A stretch of 64,000 nucleotides of DNA from Mesorhizobium sp. B4-1-4 (lineage in GTDB: Bacteria; Pseudomonadota; Alphaproteobacteria; Rhizobiales; Rhizobiaceae). Every line of letters begins with the position of its first letter. Position 1 is the stretch's first letter. The notes beneath the pieces were generated by a model. The model ran no database searches. It worked only from the letters and a program-made list of their open reading frames with translations, and was not told where the DNA came from. The stretch is from positions 3,162,001 through 3,226,000 of the forward strand of contig NZ_CP083950.1 in assembly GCF_006439395.2 (NCBI RefSeq). The letters are read 5' to 3'. The position numbers and the translations under genes are program-made. Shown here one piece after another: positions 51,634 to 61,011 of the stretch.

Positions 51634-52380
51634 TCAGCGCTGCCCGCCGGAGGCGGTGATGCGTTCGCCCGTCAGCCAGGCGGACTGGTCGGAGGCGAGG
51701 AACACGGCCACGCGTGCGATGTCGTCCGGCTGTCCGAGCCGTCCCATCGGCAATGTCGCGCCGATGGTCCTGGCGGTCTCGCCCTCAATGCCCGCGACCG
51801 CCAGGCCTTCGGTTTCCGTCATGCCCGGGGCGATCGCGTTGACGCGGATCTTGCGGCCGGCGAGTTCGTTGGCGAGCGCCTTGGTGATGGTGTCCACCGC
51901 ACTCTTGGAGGCCGAATAGACGACCGAATTCGGTACTGGGTTGGCACTCGAAATCGTACTGAGATTGATCACGCTGCCGCCATGGCCGTCAAAAGCCCTT
52001 GCCGCTTCCTGCGTCGTCAGGATCGTGCTCAGCACGTTGGTATCGAATTGGCGATGAAATTCCGCTTCCGTCACCTCCTCCAGCGGCCCGAAACGGTATA
52101 CGCCGGCATTGTTGACGAGGATGCTGGGTGTGCCGAAGGTGGCCTTCGTCTCGGCGAAGAGCCGCTTCACGTCGGCGCCCTTGCTGACATCGGCCTGGAT
52201 CGCAACGGCCTTGCCGTCGTCGCGCAGGATGTCGCCAACCACCCTGTCCGCGTCTTCCTTGCTCGAGCCGTAGTTGACCACCACCGCGGCGCCCGCCTTT
52301 GCGAATTGCCGCGCGATTGCCGCGCCGATCCCTTTCGAGGCCCCGGTCACGATCGCTACCTTGCCTTTCAACTCATCCAT
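51634..52380 (-). CDS. SDR-family oxidoreductase (3-oxoacyl-ACP reductase-like)
   Basis: A 248-residue classical SDR: TGASKGIGAAIARQFA, ILVNNAGVYRFG, the catalytic Ser in STISSANPVP and YSASK, and the ending WLTGERITASGGQR. It has the NADP-preferring NYGSSKEDA loop. ATG 52380 has GGAGAAAG upstream. It is divergent from a LysR gene that likely controls it. Substrate unknown. Confidence 0.9.
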   Translation of the reverse strand: MDELKGKVAIVTGASKGIGAAIARQFAKAGAAVVVNYGSSKEDADRVVGDILRDDGKAVAIQADVSKGADVKRLFAETKATFGTPSILVNNAGVYRFGPLEEVTEAEFHRQFDTNVLSTILTTQEAARAFDGHGGSVINLSTISSANPVPNSVVYSASKSAVDTITKALANELAGRKIRVNAIAPGMTETEGLAVAGIEGETARTIGATLPMGRLGQPDDIARVAVFLASDQSAWLTGERITASGGQR

Positions 52381-52466
52381 GATCTTTCTCCTTCCGTAAA
52401 CCGCCGCCAATCGGCGTGTTGGTCAGGAGATAAATCATGCATCAGGCAGCGAGTAGCGCCGCTCAC

Positions 52467-52476
52467 ATCATATGAT
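52467..52476. promoter_or_regulatory. Palindrome ATCATATGAT between the SDR and LysR genes
   Basis: A perfect 10-bp dyad in the 111-bp divergent promoter, 15 bases before the LysR start. The position suits an autoregulatory LysR operator or half-site. Confidence 0.4.
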
Positions 52477-52491
52477 ATATACGTGTCCAGT

Positions 52492-53382
52492 ATGAATGAT
52501 CGGCTTCAGCAACTTGCGATTTTCGTCCGCACGGTCGAGACCGGAAGCTTTTCCAAAGTGGCCCGCGAGTTCGCGTTGTCACAGCCTTCCGTCTCGCGCA
52601 CGGTGGCGGCGCTCGAGGAGCGGCTCGGCGTCAAGCTGCTGACGCGGACTACGCGCCAGCTCTCTCTCACCGATGCAGGCGAAGCGCTGCTTTCCAGGGC
52701 GCGCGAGGCGCTTGCGGGCGTCGAGGAAGCGGAAAACGCCGCGCGCGGCGCGGACAGGCTGTCCGGCGTTCTGCGTGTGGCGCTGCCGGCGACCTTCGGC
52801 GCCAGGCAGATCGTGCCGCTCTTGCCTGGTTTCCTCGATCGGCATCCCCAGCTCAAGATCGATCTCATGATGTCCGATCGCTACGAGAACCTCGTTGCCG
52901 AGGGCGCCGACATGGCGCTTCGTCTCGGCAATCAGCCGGATTCCAGCTTCGTGGCGCGCAAGATTGCCACCGCCCGTCGCCTCTTCGTCGCTTCGCCCGA
53001 CTACCTTGCGCGCCGTGGCACGCCGAGGACCCTTGCCGACCTTGCTCAGCATCATCTCGTCGGCGGCCCGGGCGACGGCGGCGAGCAGAATTGGACGGCC
53101 CATCGCGATGGGGTGATCGAGGTCCACCCGGTCGATCCGCGGGTGCGGACCCGTTCGGCGACAGGCGCAGTTGCCTCAGCGAGCGCTGGTCTCGGCATCG
53201 CGATCGCCTCGGCATGGATGTGCGCCGAAGAACTCGCCTCCGCGAGATTGGTGGAAGTCCTGGCCGATTATCGGCTCGAGCCTACAACCGCATATGTGGT
53301 CTTCCCGGCAGGGCGGCGCCCTTCGCAGAAAGCGCGTGCATTCAGCGATTACCTCGAGCAGGTGCTGGTGACCGAACGGTAA
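52492..53382 (+). CDS. LysR-family transcriptional regulator
   Basis: A 296-residue LysR of the common CrgA-like group: LQQLAIFVRTVETGSFSKVA, then PSVSRTVAALEERLGVKLLT, RTTRQLSLTDAGEA, and an effector domain from about residue 88. It is read divergently from the SDR gene, the classical arrangement for LysR targets. ATG 52492 is well placed. Confidence 0.93.
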   Translation: MNDRLQQLAIFVRTVETGSFSKVAREFALSQPSVSRTVAALEERLGVKLLTRTTRQLSLTDAGEALLSRAREALAGVEEAENAARGADRLSGVLRVALPATFGARQIVPLLPGFLDRHPQLKIDLMMSDRYENLVAEGADMALRLGNQPDSSFVARKIATARRLFVASPDYLARRGTPRTLADLAQHHLVGGPGDGGEQNWTAHRDGVIEVHPVDPRVRTRSATGAVASASAGLGIAIASAWMCAEELASARLVEVLADYRLEPTTAYVVFPAGRRPSQKARAFSDYLEQVLVTER

Positions 53383-53645
53383 TCGAACCGATCGCTGAGG
53401 CCACATTGCTGTGCCAGTCACGCCGAAGAGATGCGAACACATGCATTGCTCCCCGACCAACGAGGCTAATGCGGCACCATGGTTCTGGGTGGCGATCGCG
53501 TTGTGCCGGGCTGGCCAATCGTCGGGCGGTCCTCATATAGTGTCTCCATCGTAGCTTGCGGCTAGCGGGCGTGGCGGGCAGATGGATTATCTTCCGACGG
53601 GAGACCGCACGCGCCCGTCCGGAGCCTCAACGAAGGGAGAAGACC
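53383..53645. other. Intergenic region before the DUF5996 gene
   Basis: No gene recognised. A CATATAGTGTC near 53536 may be a -10 region. The ribosome-binding site of the next gene (GAAGGGAG) is at its right end. Confidence 0.35.
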
Positions 53646-54596
53646 TTGTCGTCTGCCGATGATCTGGAACGCTGGCCGGACCTGCCTTACGCAGCCTGGA
53701 AGGACACTTACGAGACCCTCCACTTATGGACCCAGATCGTCGGCAAGATCCGCTTGATGCGCGAGCCTTGGCTGAACCATTCCTGGCATGTGCCGCTTTA
53801 CGTGACCGCTCGCGGCTTGACGACCTCGCCGATCCCCATGGGTGGGCGAGCATTTCAGATCGATTTCGATTTCATAGACCATCTGCTGTGGCTGAGGACG
53901 AGCGAGGGTCACATCCGGCAAATCATGCTCGCGCCCAAAACCGTGGCTGAGTTCTATGGCGAAGTAACGCTCGCCCTGGACGAACTCGGCCTCACGACGC
54001 CGATCTTCACCCAACCGTCCGAGATCGCCGACGGCATCCCGTTCGATCAGGACCGTGTTCATGCCGCTTACGACCGCGACTATGCCAACCGCTTCTGGCG
54101 CATCCTGCTTTCGACGCACGCGGTCTTTTCGCGATTTCGCACGGGATACCTGGGCAAGGTCAGTCCCGTGCATTTCTTCTGGGGCGGTTTCGACCTCGCG
54201 GTCACGCGCTTTTCCGGCAGGCGGGCTCCGCTGCATCCGGGCGGCGTGCCCGGCCTGCCGGACACGGTGGCCCGCGAAGCATATTCGCACGAGGTGTGCA
54301 GTGCCGGGTTTTGGCCGGGTGGCGGCCCGATCGACTACCTAACCTTCTATTCCTATGCCTATCCGGCGCCGGAAGGCTATGCATCGGCTGCTGTCCAGCC
54401 ACCACAGGCGTTCTTTTCCAAGGAGTTCGGTGAATTCCTCCTGCCCTACGATGCCGTGCGCCGGGCGCGGGATCCGGAAGCCACGCTCATGTTGTTTCTG
54501 CAGAGCACGTACGAGGTGGCGGCCGACCTCGGCAAATGGGATCGCGACGCACTAGAATGCTCCGTCGGCGTGCCCTGTCGGCCGCGCCCGCTGTAG
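53646..54596 (+). CDS. DUF5996 family protein
   Basis: A 316-residue protein with the DUF5996 hallmark WPDLPYAAWKDTYETLHLWT, followed by QIVGKIRL, NHSWHVPLYVTARGLTTSPI and FQIDFDFIDHLLWL. SPVHFFWGGFDLAVTRFSGR and SHEVCSAGFWPGG also match the family. Function unknown; cytoplasmic, no membrane segments. The start is TTG 53646 with GGGAG 8 bases upstream; the upstream extension is not conserved-looking. Confidence 0.85.
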   Translation: MSSADDLERWPDLPYAAWKDTYETLHLWTQIVGKIRLMREPWLNHSWHVPLYVTARGLTTSPIPMGGRAFQIDFDFIDHLLWLRTSEGHIRQIMLAPKTVAEFYGEVTLALDELGLTTPIFTQPSEIADGIPFDQDRVHAAYDRDYANRFWRILLSTHAVFSRFRTGYLGKVSPVHFFWGGFDLAVTRFSGRRAPLHPGGVPGLPDTVAREAYSHEVCSAGFWPGGGPIDYLTFYSYAYPAPEGYASAAVQPPQAFFSKEFGEFLLPYDAVRRARDPEATLMLFLQSTYEVAADLGKWDRDALECSVGVPCRPRPL

Positions 54597-54849
54597 ATTG
54601 GTGGCGGCCATGCCTTGCGCAATCACGCGTCCAGGCACCGCCGCCAGGGGCGACCGACAAAGGAATGGCGTGGACGACGTAAACCTTTTTGTCCGACAGG
54701 CGTTGTTCGTTCGCCAGACCGGGAGACAGCCATGCCAGATGAAATCGCAAATCGCCGGCTAGGCCGCCAAGCAACGCCAGCGCAACATCGGTACTCTTTG
54801 ATCCGTCGACCAGCAGCCTGTCGGCGTGCGGCCGTGAAAGGTCGGTGAG

Positions 54850-56562
54850 ATGTATTTCATAGCCTTGGCGACGGATTACGACGGCACTCTTGCATATAAC
54901 GGGACTGTCTCAAAAAAGACCATCTCCGCGCTTGAGCGGCTGAAAAAGACCGGTCGAAAGCTTATCCTGGTCACCGGCCGCGAATTGCCCGACCTCAAGC
55001 AGGTCTTTCCCGAGATGGCGCTGTTCGACAAGGTCGTCGCCGAAAATGGGGCGTTGGTCTATACGCCGGCCAGCGAAGAAGAGCGCACCATTTCACCGGC
55101 GCCCTCGCCCGACTTTGTCGCCGCGCTGAAAAAGGGCGGCGTCAAGCCGCTTTCGGTCGGGCGCTCGATCGTGGCCACCTGGGAGCCTCACCAGGCAACG
55201 GTGCTCGAGGTCATCAAGAAACTGGGACTGGAACTCGAGATCATCTTCAACAAGGGCGCGGTGATGATCCTGCCGAGCGGCATCAACAAGGCGACCGGGC
55301 TTGCCGCCGTGCTGGAGGACCTTCGCCTGTCGCCGCTAAACGTGGTGGCGGTTGGCGATGCCGAAAACGACCACGCCTTCCTTAAAGCCTGCGGCTGCAG
55401 CGTCGCCGTCGACAACGCGCTGCCGGCGGTGAAAGACACCGCCGATCTCGTGACGCGCGGCGCACGCGGCAAGGGCGTCGAGGAACTTATCAGCAAACTG
55501 ATCAAGCAGGATCGCGCTATCGTGAAAAAGGGCCGCGACGGCATCTTGCTCGGAACGGCAGGCGGCAAGGACATCCATCTGTCGCCGACCGATACTGTCC
55601 TGATCGCGGGCAGTTCCGGCATCGGCAAGTCGACGCTGGCCACGGCCCTCACCGAACGGTTCGTCGAGGCCGGTTTTCAGTTCTGCATTTTCGATCCGGA
55701 AGGCGATTATGACGGCCTTCAAGGTGCGGTCCGGCTGGGCGACGGTTCGAGCGTGCCGACAAAGCAGCAAGTGCTCGATCTGATCGAAAAGCCTGATACC
55801 AATGTGATCGTCAACGGACTGGCTCTGCGTGTCGACGAACGCCCCGACTTCTTCGCCGACCTGCTGCCGGGCCTGGGCAATTTCCGTTATCGAACCGCGA
55901 GGCCGCATTGGCTGATCATCGACGAAGCGCACCATCTTCTGCCCAGCCGGCGCGACGATACCCGTGCCGTGCTGTCCCTGGAATTGCCGGGCACGATCCT
56001 CATCACCGTGCATCCGGAGGCGGTCTCGGCGGATGTTCTAAGCCTGGTGACGGCGGTGATCGGCGTCGGCCCAACAGCCAAGAGCGTCATCCAGACATTC
56101 TGTCGTGAGACGAGAACCGAACCGCCAGGGCAAATGCCTTCGCCAAAGGGAGACCGCGTGCTGTTCTGGCGCCCGCAAATGGGCAAGAAACCAATGACCG
56201 TGAAGGTGATCGAACCGCGCCAGTCGCTCAGGCGACACAGCCGCAAATATGCCGAAGGCCAACTCGACGAGGCCGGCAGCTTCTATTTCAAAGGTCCCGA
56301 CAATGCGATGAACCTGAGGGCGCACAATCTGATGATTTTCGCCCAGATGGCGGAGGGCATCGACGACAAGACCTGGGACTATCATTTACGCGCCGGCGAC
56401 TATTCCGAATGGTTTCGCCACCAGATCAGGGACAAGGACCTGGCGCGCGAAACGGCCGCCGCTGAAAAGGATAAGACGCTATCGCCGCAAGAGAGCCGCA
56501 AGGTCGTGCTCGACGCGGTGCGCCGGCGTTACACCGCTCCAGCCACAGCGCCGGAAGAGTAG
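54850..56562 (+). CDS. HAD-IIB phosphatase fused to a HerA/DUF87-like P-loop ATPase
   Basis: A 570-residue two-domain protein. Residues 1-225 are a Cof/SPP-like HAD phosphatase: DYDGTL with Asp9/Asp11, LVTGRELPDL, and GDAENDHAFL near 169-178. Residues 240-450 are a P-loop ATPase: Walker A GSSGIGKST at 254-262, FDPEGDYDG, and Walker B LIIDEAHHLL with Asp358/Glu359, as in HerA/DUF87 proteins. The last ~100 residues (NLMIFAQMAEGIDDKTWDYH) form a conserved-looking helical tail. Substrate and partner are unknown. Confidence 0.88.
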   Translation: MYFIALATDYDGTLAYNGTVSKKTISALERLKKTGRKLILVTGRELPDLKQVFPEMALFDKVVAENGALVYTPASEEERTISPAPSPDFVAALKKGGVKPLSVGRSIVATWEPHQATVLEVIKKLGLELEIIFNKGAVMILPSGINKATGLAAVLEDLRLSPLNVVAVGDAENDHAFLKACGCSVAVDNALPAVKDTADLVTRGARGKGVEELISKLIKQDRAIVKKGRDGILLGTAGGKDIHLSPTDTVLIAGSSGIGKSTLATALTERFVEAGFQFCIFDPEGDYDGLQGAVRLGDGSSVPTKQQVLDLIEKPDTNVIVNGLALRVDERPDFFADLLPGLGNFRYRTARPHWLIIDEAHHLLPSRRDDTRAVLSLELPGTILITVHPEAVSADVLSLVTAVIGVGPTAKSVIQTFCRETRTEPPGQMPSPKGDRVLFWRPQMGKKPMTVKVIEPRQSLRRHSRKYAEGQLDEAGSFYFKGPDNAMNLRAHNLMIFAQMAEGIDDKTWDYHLRAGDYSEWFRHQIRDKDLARETAAAEKDKTLSPQESRKVVLDAVRRRYTAPATAPEE

Positions 56563-56629
56563 GTTCAACCGCTCATCCGCGTGCTGCCACGGATACGAGC
56601 CGGCAAGGCATGCCAATCCGGCATCGTGG

Positions 56630-58909
56630 TCAAGCGATAAGATCCTCGATCCTGATCGGCAGGTCGCGAATGCGTTTTCCCGTTGCATGATAGACCGCAC
56701 TTGCCACGGCGGCTGCGGTTCCAACATTGCCGAGCTCACCCAGTCCCTTGACACCAGCCGGATTGACCTGGTGATCGATTTCCGGAACCAGGATCACCTC
56801 TACCTCCTTGATGTCGGCGTTGACGGGGACCAGATAGTCTTGCAGGTCGCGGTTGACGTAACGAGCGTGGCGCTGGTCGATCTCCGTCGCTTCATGAAGG
56901 GCCTGACCGATGCCCCAGATCATGCCGCCCATCAATTGGCTCCGGGCGGTTCGCGTGTTCATGATGCGCCCAGCGGCAAAGGCGCCGACCATTCGTGGTA
57001 CCCGAACTTCCCGCGTATAGCTGTTGATCCGAACCTCGACGAACTCCGCGCCGAAAGCATATTTCACCGAATCCTTGTCCTGGTCGCCGCCGTGGAACTC
57101 CGACTCCCCGGCATAGAGTTTCTTCAGCGCCTCCGGCGAGGAACCCCGTGGCGCGAATTCCGCATATTCTTCGATCGCGCCGATCTGCATGGTCTTGAAG
57201 ACGTCCGACAGAGCTGCCGACTTGCCGTCGTCGGCAACGATCTTTTCTCCTGCCATGTCGAGCTTCGCATTGCCGGAACCGGCCAGCGGACCACCCTCGC
57301 CCACGGTGGCCGCAAACAGTTTTTGACGCACCGCATCACACGCCTTGAGAACCGCGGAGCAGACACTGGCGGTGGAGATCGAGCCTCCCGACACCGGTGC
57401 TGGCGGCAGGGCACTGTCACCCATTTCGACGCTGACCTTGTCCAAGTCGACGCCGAGACGTTCGGCGGCCGTCTGGCCGGCCACGGTGCGCACGCCGGTG
57501 CCGATTTCGTGCGAGCCGCACTGCACCCGGACCTGGCCATCCGCGGTCAGGCGAATGCGGGCTGCACATGGAGCGACAGCAGTCGGGTAAATGGCGGTCG
57601 CGCATCCCATGCCAACCAGCCAGTCCCCGTCGCGCATCGAACCTACCCTTGCCTCGCGCCTCGACCAGCCGAACGCCCCGGCGGCCTGTTCGTAGCATTT
57701 GAGCAGCGACCGGCTGGAAAAGGGTTTTCCCCCGATCGGCTCTTTCTGCGGCTCATTGATGCGTCGGAATTCGATCGGATCCATGCCAAGCGCCACCGCC
57801 ATTTCGTCCATGGCATTTTCCAGCGCATAGACATAGGGCGTCTCGGGCGGCGATCGCATATAACCCGGCGTGTTCCGGTCGGCATGGACCAGCGAGACAT
57901 GCGTCAGCACCGAGCCATAGTTGTACATGCGGGCAGTGGCGGAGGCTCCGCCGACAACGTAGGGATCGGGCCGGGACGTGACCTCCCAGCCCTCATGCGC
58001 GAATGCGGTGATGTGACCGTCCTTGCCTGCTCCGATGCGAATGCGGTGACGGGTTTCTGCCCGATAGGTCTGCGTGCCGAAAGCCTGCATGCGGCTGACC
58101 ACGCAGCGCACCGGACGGCCTACACGACGAGCGGCGACCGCCACGATCGCCGTACGAGCCGTCATCGGTCCCTTGGAACCGAATGCACCGCCAACATAGG
58201 GGCTGATGATGCGGACATTGGCCGGATCGATCTTCAGCTGCCTCGCCAGCTCGATCTTCCAGCCGGTGACGTTCTGGCTGGGTTCATGCACGGTGAGCTG
58301 GTCGCCCTGCCACCATGCCGTAGTTGAAAAGAGCTCGATAGGATTGTGATGTTGGGTGGGTGTCGAATATTTCTGATCGACCTTCACTTCGGCCGAGGCA
58401 TAGGCGGAATCGAAGTCACCGACCTTGGCGTCCTCCTTGTACATCGGGCTCTTGCCGGCGGCCGGTTCGATCATGGTTCCCTGGGAATCGAAGCTTGCGC
58501 TCGGGCTTTCCCGCGCGTAGTCGGTCTCAATCAGCATCGCGGCCTCTTCGGCTGCCTCGAAACTCTCGGCGATCGTCAGGGCAATGATCTGGCCATCATG
58601 GAAAACGGTCTTGTCGTGCAACGGACCGATCGAACTAGCGCCGGTATTGCCGAATTTCGGCTTTTCGATCTGATCCATGTCGCCGATGCTGACGATGTCG
58701 AGCACGCCCGGGACGGCTCGCGCCCTGTCAAGGTGAAGAGCCTGGATCGCGCCTTTGGCAATCGTGCTGGTTGCAAGCGCGGCATAGGCGACATTCCCTG
58801 CGGCAAGGTCGGCGGAATAGCCGGCCTGGCCGGTCACCTTCAGACGGGCGTCGATACGGGGAGCCGGCTGGCCCATATTCTCCTTCGGCGCGGGAGCGGC
58901 TTGGTTCAT
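56630..58909 (-). CDS. paoC: Molybdenum aldehyde oxidoreductase large subunit (PaoC/YagR-like)
   Basis: A 759-residue Moco-binding subunit of the xanthine oxidase family. Motifs are YVGGAFGSKG, GSHEIGTGVRTVAGQ and the catalytic Glu in GVKGLGELGNVG. MNQAAPAPKENMGQPAPRID matches the PaoC N-terminus. It oxidises aldehydes, probably aromatic, with the PaoA/PaoB subunits. It starts 2 bases after the paoB-like stop. The chaperone PaoD is not in the window. Confidence 0.92.
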   Translation of the reverse strand: MNQAAPAPKENMGQPAPRIDARLKVTGQAGYSADLAAGNVAYAALATSTIAKGAIQALHLDRARAVPGVLDIVSIGDMDQIEKPKFGNTGASSIGPLHDKTVFHDGQIIALTIAESFEAAEEAAMLIETDYARESPSASFDSQGTMIEPAAGKSPMYKEDAKVGDFDSAYASAEVKVDQKYSTPTQHHNPIELFSTTAWWQGDQLTVHEPSQNVTGWKIELARQLKIDPANVRIISPYVGGAFGSKGPMTARTAIVAVAARRVGRPVRCVVSRMQAFGTQTYRAETRHRIRIGAGKDGHITAFAHEGWEVTSRPDPYVVGGASATARMYNYGSVLTHVSLVHADRNTPGYMRSPPETPYVYALENAMDEMAVALGMDPIEFRRINEPQKEPIGGKPFSSRSLLKCYEQAAGAFGWSRREARVGSMRDGDWLVGMGCATAIYPTAVAPCAARIRLTADGQVRVQCGSHEIGTGVRTVAGQTAAERLGVDLDKVSVEMGDSALPPAPVSGGSISTASVCSAVLKACDAVRQKLFAATVGEGGPLAGSGNAKLDMAGEKIVADDGKSAALSDVFKTMQIGAIEEYAEFAPRGSSPEALKKLYAGESEFHGGDQDKDSVKYAFGAEFVEVRINSYTREVRVPRMVGAFAAGRIMNTRTARSQLMGGMIWGIGQALHEATEIDQRHARYVNRDLQDYLVPVNADIKEVEVILVPEIDHQVNPAGVKGLGELGNVGTAAAVASAVYHATGKRIRDLPIRIEDLIA

Positions 58910-58911
58910 GG

Positions 58912-59934
58912 TCAGACCTTCATATCGCGTGTTTCGAGCAGCGCCCGCACCAAAGTGCGTTTGCCAAGTGGTATCTTGAAGGCGTTGTATCGCCTCGGCT
59001 TCGCTTCCACGAAAGCGGCGTCGGCGGCCGTCTCGGCCACCTCCTGATCGAGCGTTTTGCCCTGCAGCGCCTCTTCCGCGGCTTTTGCCCGCCACGGCAC
59101 CGTCGCCACGCCGCCCAAGGCTATTCGCGCATGCCTGATCACGTTGCCATCCAGATCGAGGGCGACGGCCGCCGAAGCCAACGCGAATGCATAGGACTCG
59201 CGGTCGCGTATCTTCAGATAATGCGAGCGGCGTGACCATGCCGCGAAAGGCACCTCGATGGCGACGATGACATCGTCCGGCGCAAGATTGGTTTCAATGT
59301 CGGGCGTATCACCGGGAAGACGATGAAGCTTGGCGAACTCCATTCTGCGCGCGCCGCGCTTTCCCTCGATCTCGACGGTGGCATCGAGCGCAATCAACGC
59401 CTGGGCGAAATCGCCGTGATAGGTGGCGATGCAGTTGTCGCTTGTGCCGAGCACGGCATGCTGGCGGTTGAACCCTTCCATTGCCGCACAGCCGGAACCT
59501 GGATCGCGTTTGTTGCAGGGCCAAGAGGTCTCGCGGAAATACTCGCATCGCGTTCGTTGCAAGACGTTGCCCGCAAGGCTGGCCATATTGCGGATCTGAC
59601 CGCTGGCGGCGAGTTTCAGGCTTTCGGAGAGCAGAGGGCAGATTCGTCTGACATCGTCGTTGTCGGCTGCCTCACCCATTCGAACCAATGCCCCGAAACG
59701 GATGATGCCGTCACCGATCTTGATCTGTCGCAAGGTCGGTTCTCTCAGGGCGTTCAGATCGAGCAGCCGCTTGGGCGTGGCAACGCCGAGTTTCATGTAG
59801 TCCGCAAGGTTGGTGGCGCCGGCGATGAACTGAACGTCGGCTTTCGTCGGCTGATCCTGCTGGTCAGCAAAACGCGAGGCGATCGCAACCGCGGCGGAGA
59901 CGTCGGTAGGTCTTTCGTAGACGAAGGGCCGCAT
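58912..59934 (-). CDS. paoB: Molybdenum aldehyde oxidoreductase FAD subunit (PaoB/YagS-like)
   Basis: A 340-residue FAD subunit: FIAGATNLADYMKLGV for FAD, ASGQIRNMASLAGNVLQRTR, then CEYFRETSWPCNKRDPGSGC, the extra cysteines that hold a 4Fe-4S cluster in E. coli PaoB. The C-terminal CO_deh_flav_C part has IALGGVATVPWRAKAAEEAL. It passes electrons between the Moco subunit and the 2Fe-2S subunit. Confidence 0.92.
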   Translation of the reverse strand: MRPFVYERPTDVSAAVAIASRFADQQDQPTKADVQFIAGATNLADYMKLGVATPKRLLDLNALREPTLRQIKIGDGIIRFGALVRMGEAADNDDVRRICPLLSESLKLAASGQIRNMASLAGNVLQRTRCEYFRETSWPCNKRDPGSGCAAMEGFNRQHAVLGTSDNCIATYHGDFAQALIALDATVEIEGKRGARRMEFAKLHRLPGDTPDIETNLAPDDVIVAIEVPFAAWSRRSHYLKIRDRESYAFALASAAVALDLDGNVIRHARIALGGVATVPWRAKAAEEALQGKTLDQEVAETAADAAFVEAKPRRYNAFKIPLGKRTLVRALLETRDMKV

Positions 59935-59935
59935 G

Positions 59936-60568
59936 TCAGGACCTCCTCGTTTCGTCCCGCGCCTGGACAATAGCCGCGACGATGTTCGGATAGGCGGCGC
60001 ACCGGCAAAGATTGCCGCTCATATATTCGCGGATATCATCTTCCGATCCCGCATGGCCTTCGTTGACGCAGCCGATGGCGGACATGATCTGGCCCGGCGT
60101 GCAATAGCCGCATTGGAAAGCATCATTGTCGATGAAGGCCTGTTGCATCGGATGCAGACTGCCGTCGGCGGCGGCAAGCCCCTCGATGGTGGTAATGTCG
60201 CGGCCTTCGTTCATGACCGCGAAGCTTAGGCATGAGAGCACCCGCCTGCCGTCGACAAGAACGGTGCAGGCACCGCATTGACCGTGGTCACAACCTTTCT
60301 TGGTACCAGCAAGTCCGGCATGGTCGCGCAGCGCATCCAGCAGACTGGTGCGATTGTCGAGGGCAAAGTTATAGGACTGCCTGTTGACGCGCAGCGAAAC
60401 CGCCGCAAGCGCGCGCGCGTTGTCCTGACCGTCGGATGGCGGCTCCTCGGCTTTCGCCGACTGGGCAATGATCGGCATTGTCGCCGCTGCAAGAACGGAC
60501 CCGCTCATGAAGCTGCGCCGGCTGACTTTCGAAACAGTGAAAGTGCCGGTTGATATGACCTTGGGCAT
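59936..60568 (-). CDS. paoA: Molybdenum aldehyde oxidoreductase 2Fe-2S subunit (PaoA/YagT-like), Tat-exported
   Basis: A 210-residue subunit with a twin-arginine signal (SRRSFMSGSVLAAATMPII, cleavage near AKA-EEP), so the enzyme is periplasmic. Two 2Fe-2S centres are visible: GCDHGQCGACTVLVDG with an outlying Cys in SCLSF, and CGYCTPGQIM with CRCAAYPNI. It is the first gene of the operon. Confidence 0.93.
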   Translation of the reverse strand: MPKVISTGTFTVSKVSRRSFMSGSVLAAATMPIIAQSAKAEEPPSDGQDNARALAAVSLRVNRQSYNFALDNRTSLLDALRDHAGLAGTKKGCDHGQCGACTVLVDGRRVLSCLSFAVMNEGRDITTIEGLAAADGSLHPMQQAFIDNDAFQCGYCTPGQIMSAIGCVNEGHAGSEDDIREYMSGNLCRCAAYPNIVAAIVQARDETRRS

Positions 60569-60734
60569 GGCTGGCTCCCGGCTGGGCGGCTGGCTTGAGC
60601 GGCCCGAACCAGCGAGATGTCACAAGGTTCCCCGCCTCACGTCTCTGTGATTGAATTCCTCTCTGGCAGCCCTACTCCGGCGGGAACCTCCCTCCTTCCC
60701 TCTGCGGCGGTTCTGTGCCGAGCAGGAGGCGAGT

Positions 60735-60901
60735 ATGAACGACCAAGAAACCCGCCGAGAGAACGAAGGACCGATCTTTTCCGCGCAAGACGCCCGCAAG
60801 GCGAAATCATCCTGAAGACGCGCGCATGTCGGATCATCTTCATCGCCGGGCTGGTCGGCATCGTGGTGCTGGCAATCATTCTGCGCTTTGCGATCGGTTA
60901 G
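60735..60901 (+). pseudogene. Small single-membrane-span protein gene with a one-base frameshift
   Basis: ATG 60735 has AGGAGG ahead and begins MNDQETRRENEGPIFSAQDA, then stops at 60813-60815. One missing C near 60797 would join it to the downstream frame QGEIILKTRACRIIFIAGLV, then GIVVLAIILRFAIG, giving a ~55-residue protein with one membrane helix. I recall similar small rhizobial membrane proteins of unknown function. Either recent decay or a sequencing error. Confidence 0.6.
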
Positions 60902-61011
60902 GCGCTGAGCGCAGGACGCCCTTCGAACAGGAACCTTTTGCCGGGACGCATCGTTGATTTGCGTCCGCCTCTGGCGTCGACGAAGGCATCGGTAGCCCGA
61001 AGGCTGTTCCC

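Noticed and set aside
50035..53382. Plus-strand frame of 1115 codons
   Set aside because: Its last 296 codons are the genuine LysR gene; the rest runs antisense across the flavoprotein and SDR genes, which have clear family motifs on the minus strand.
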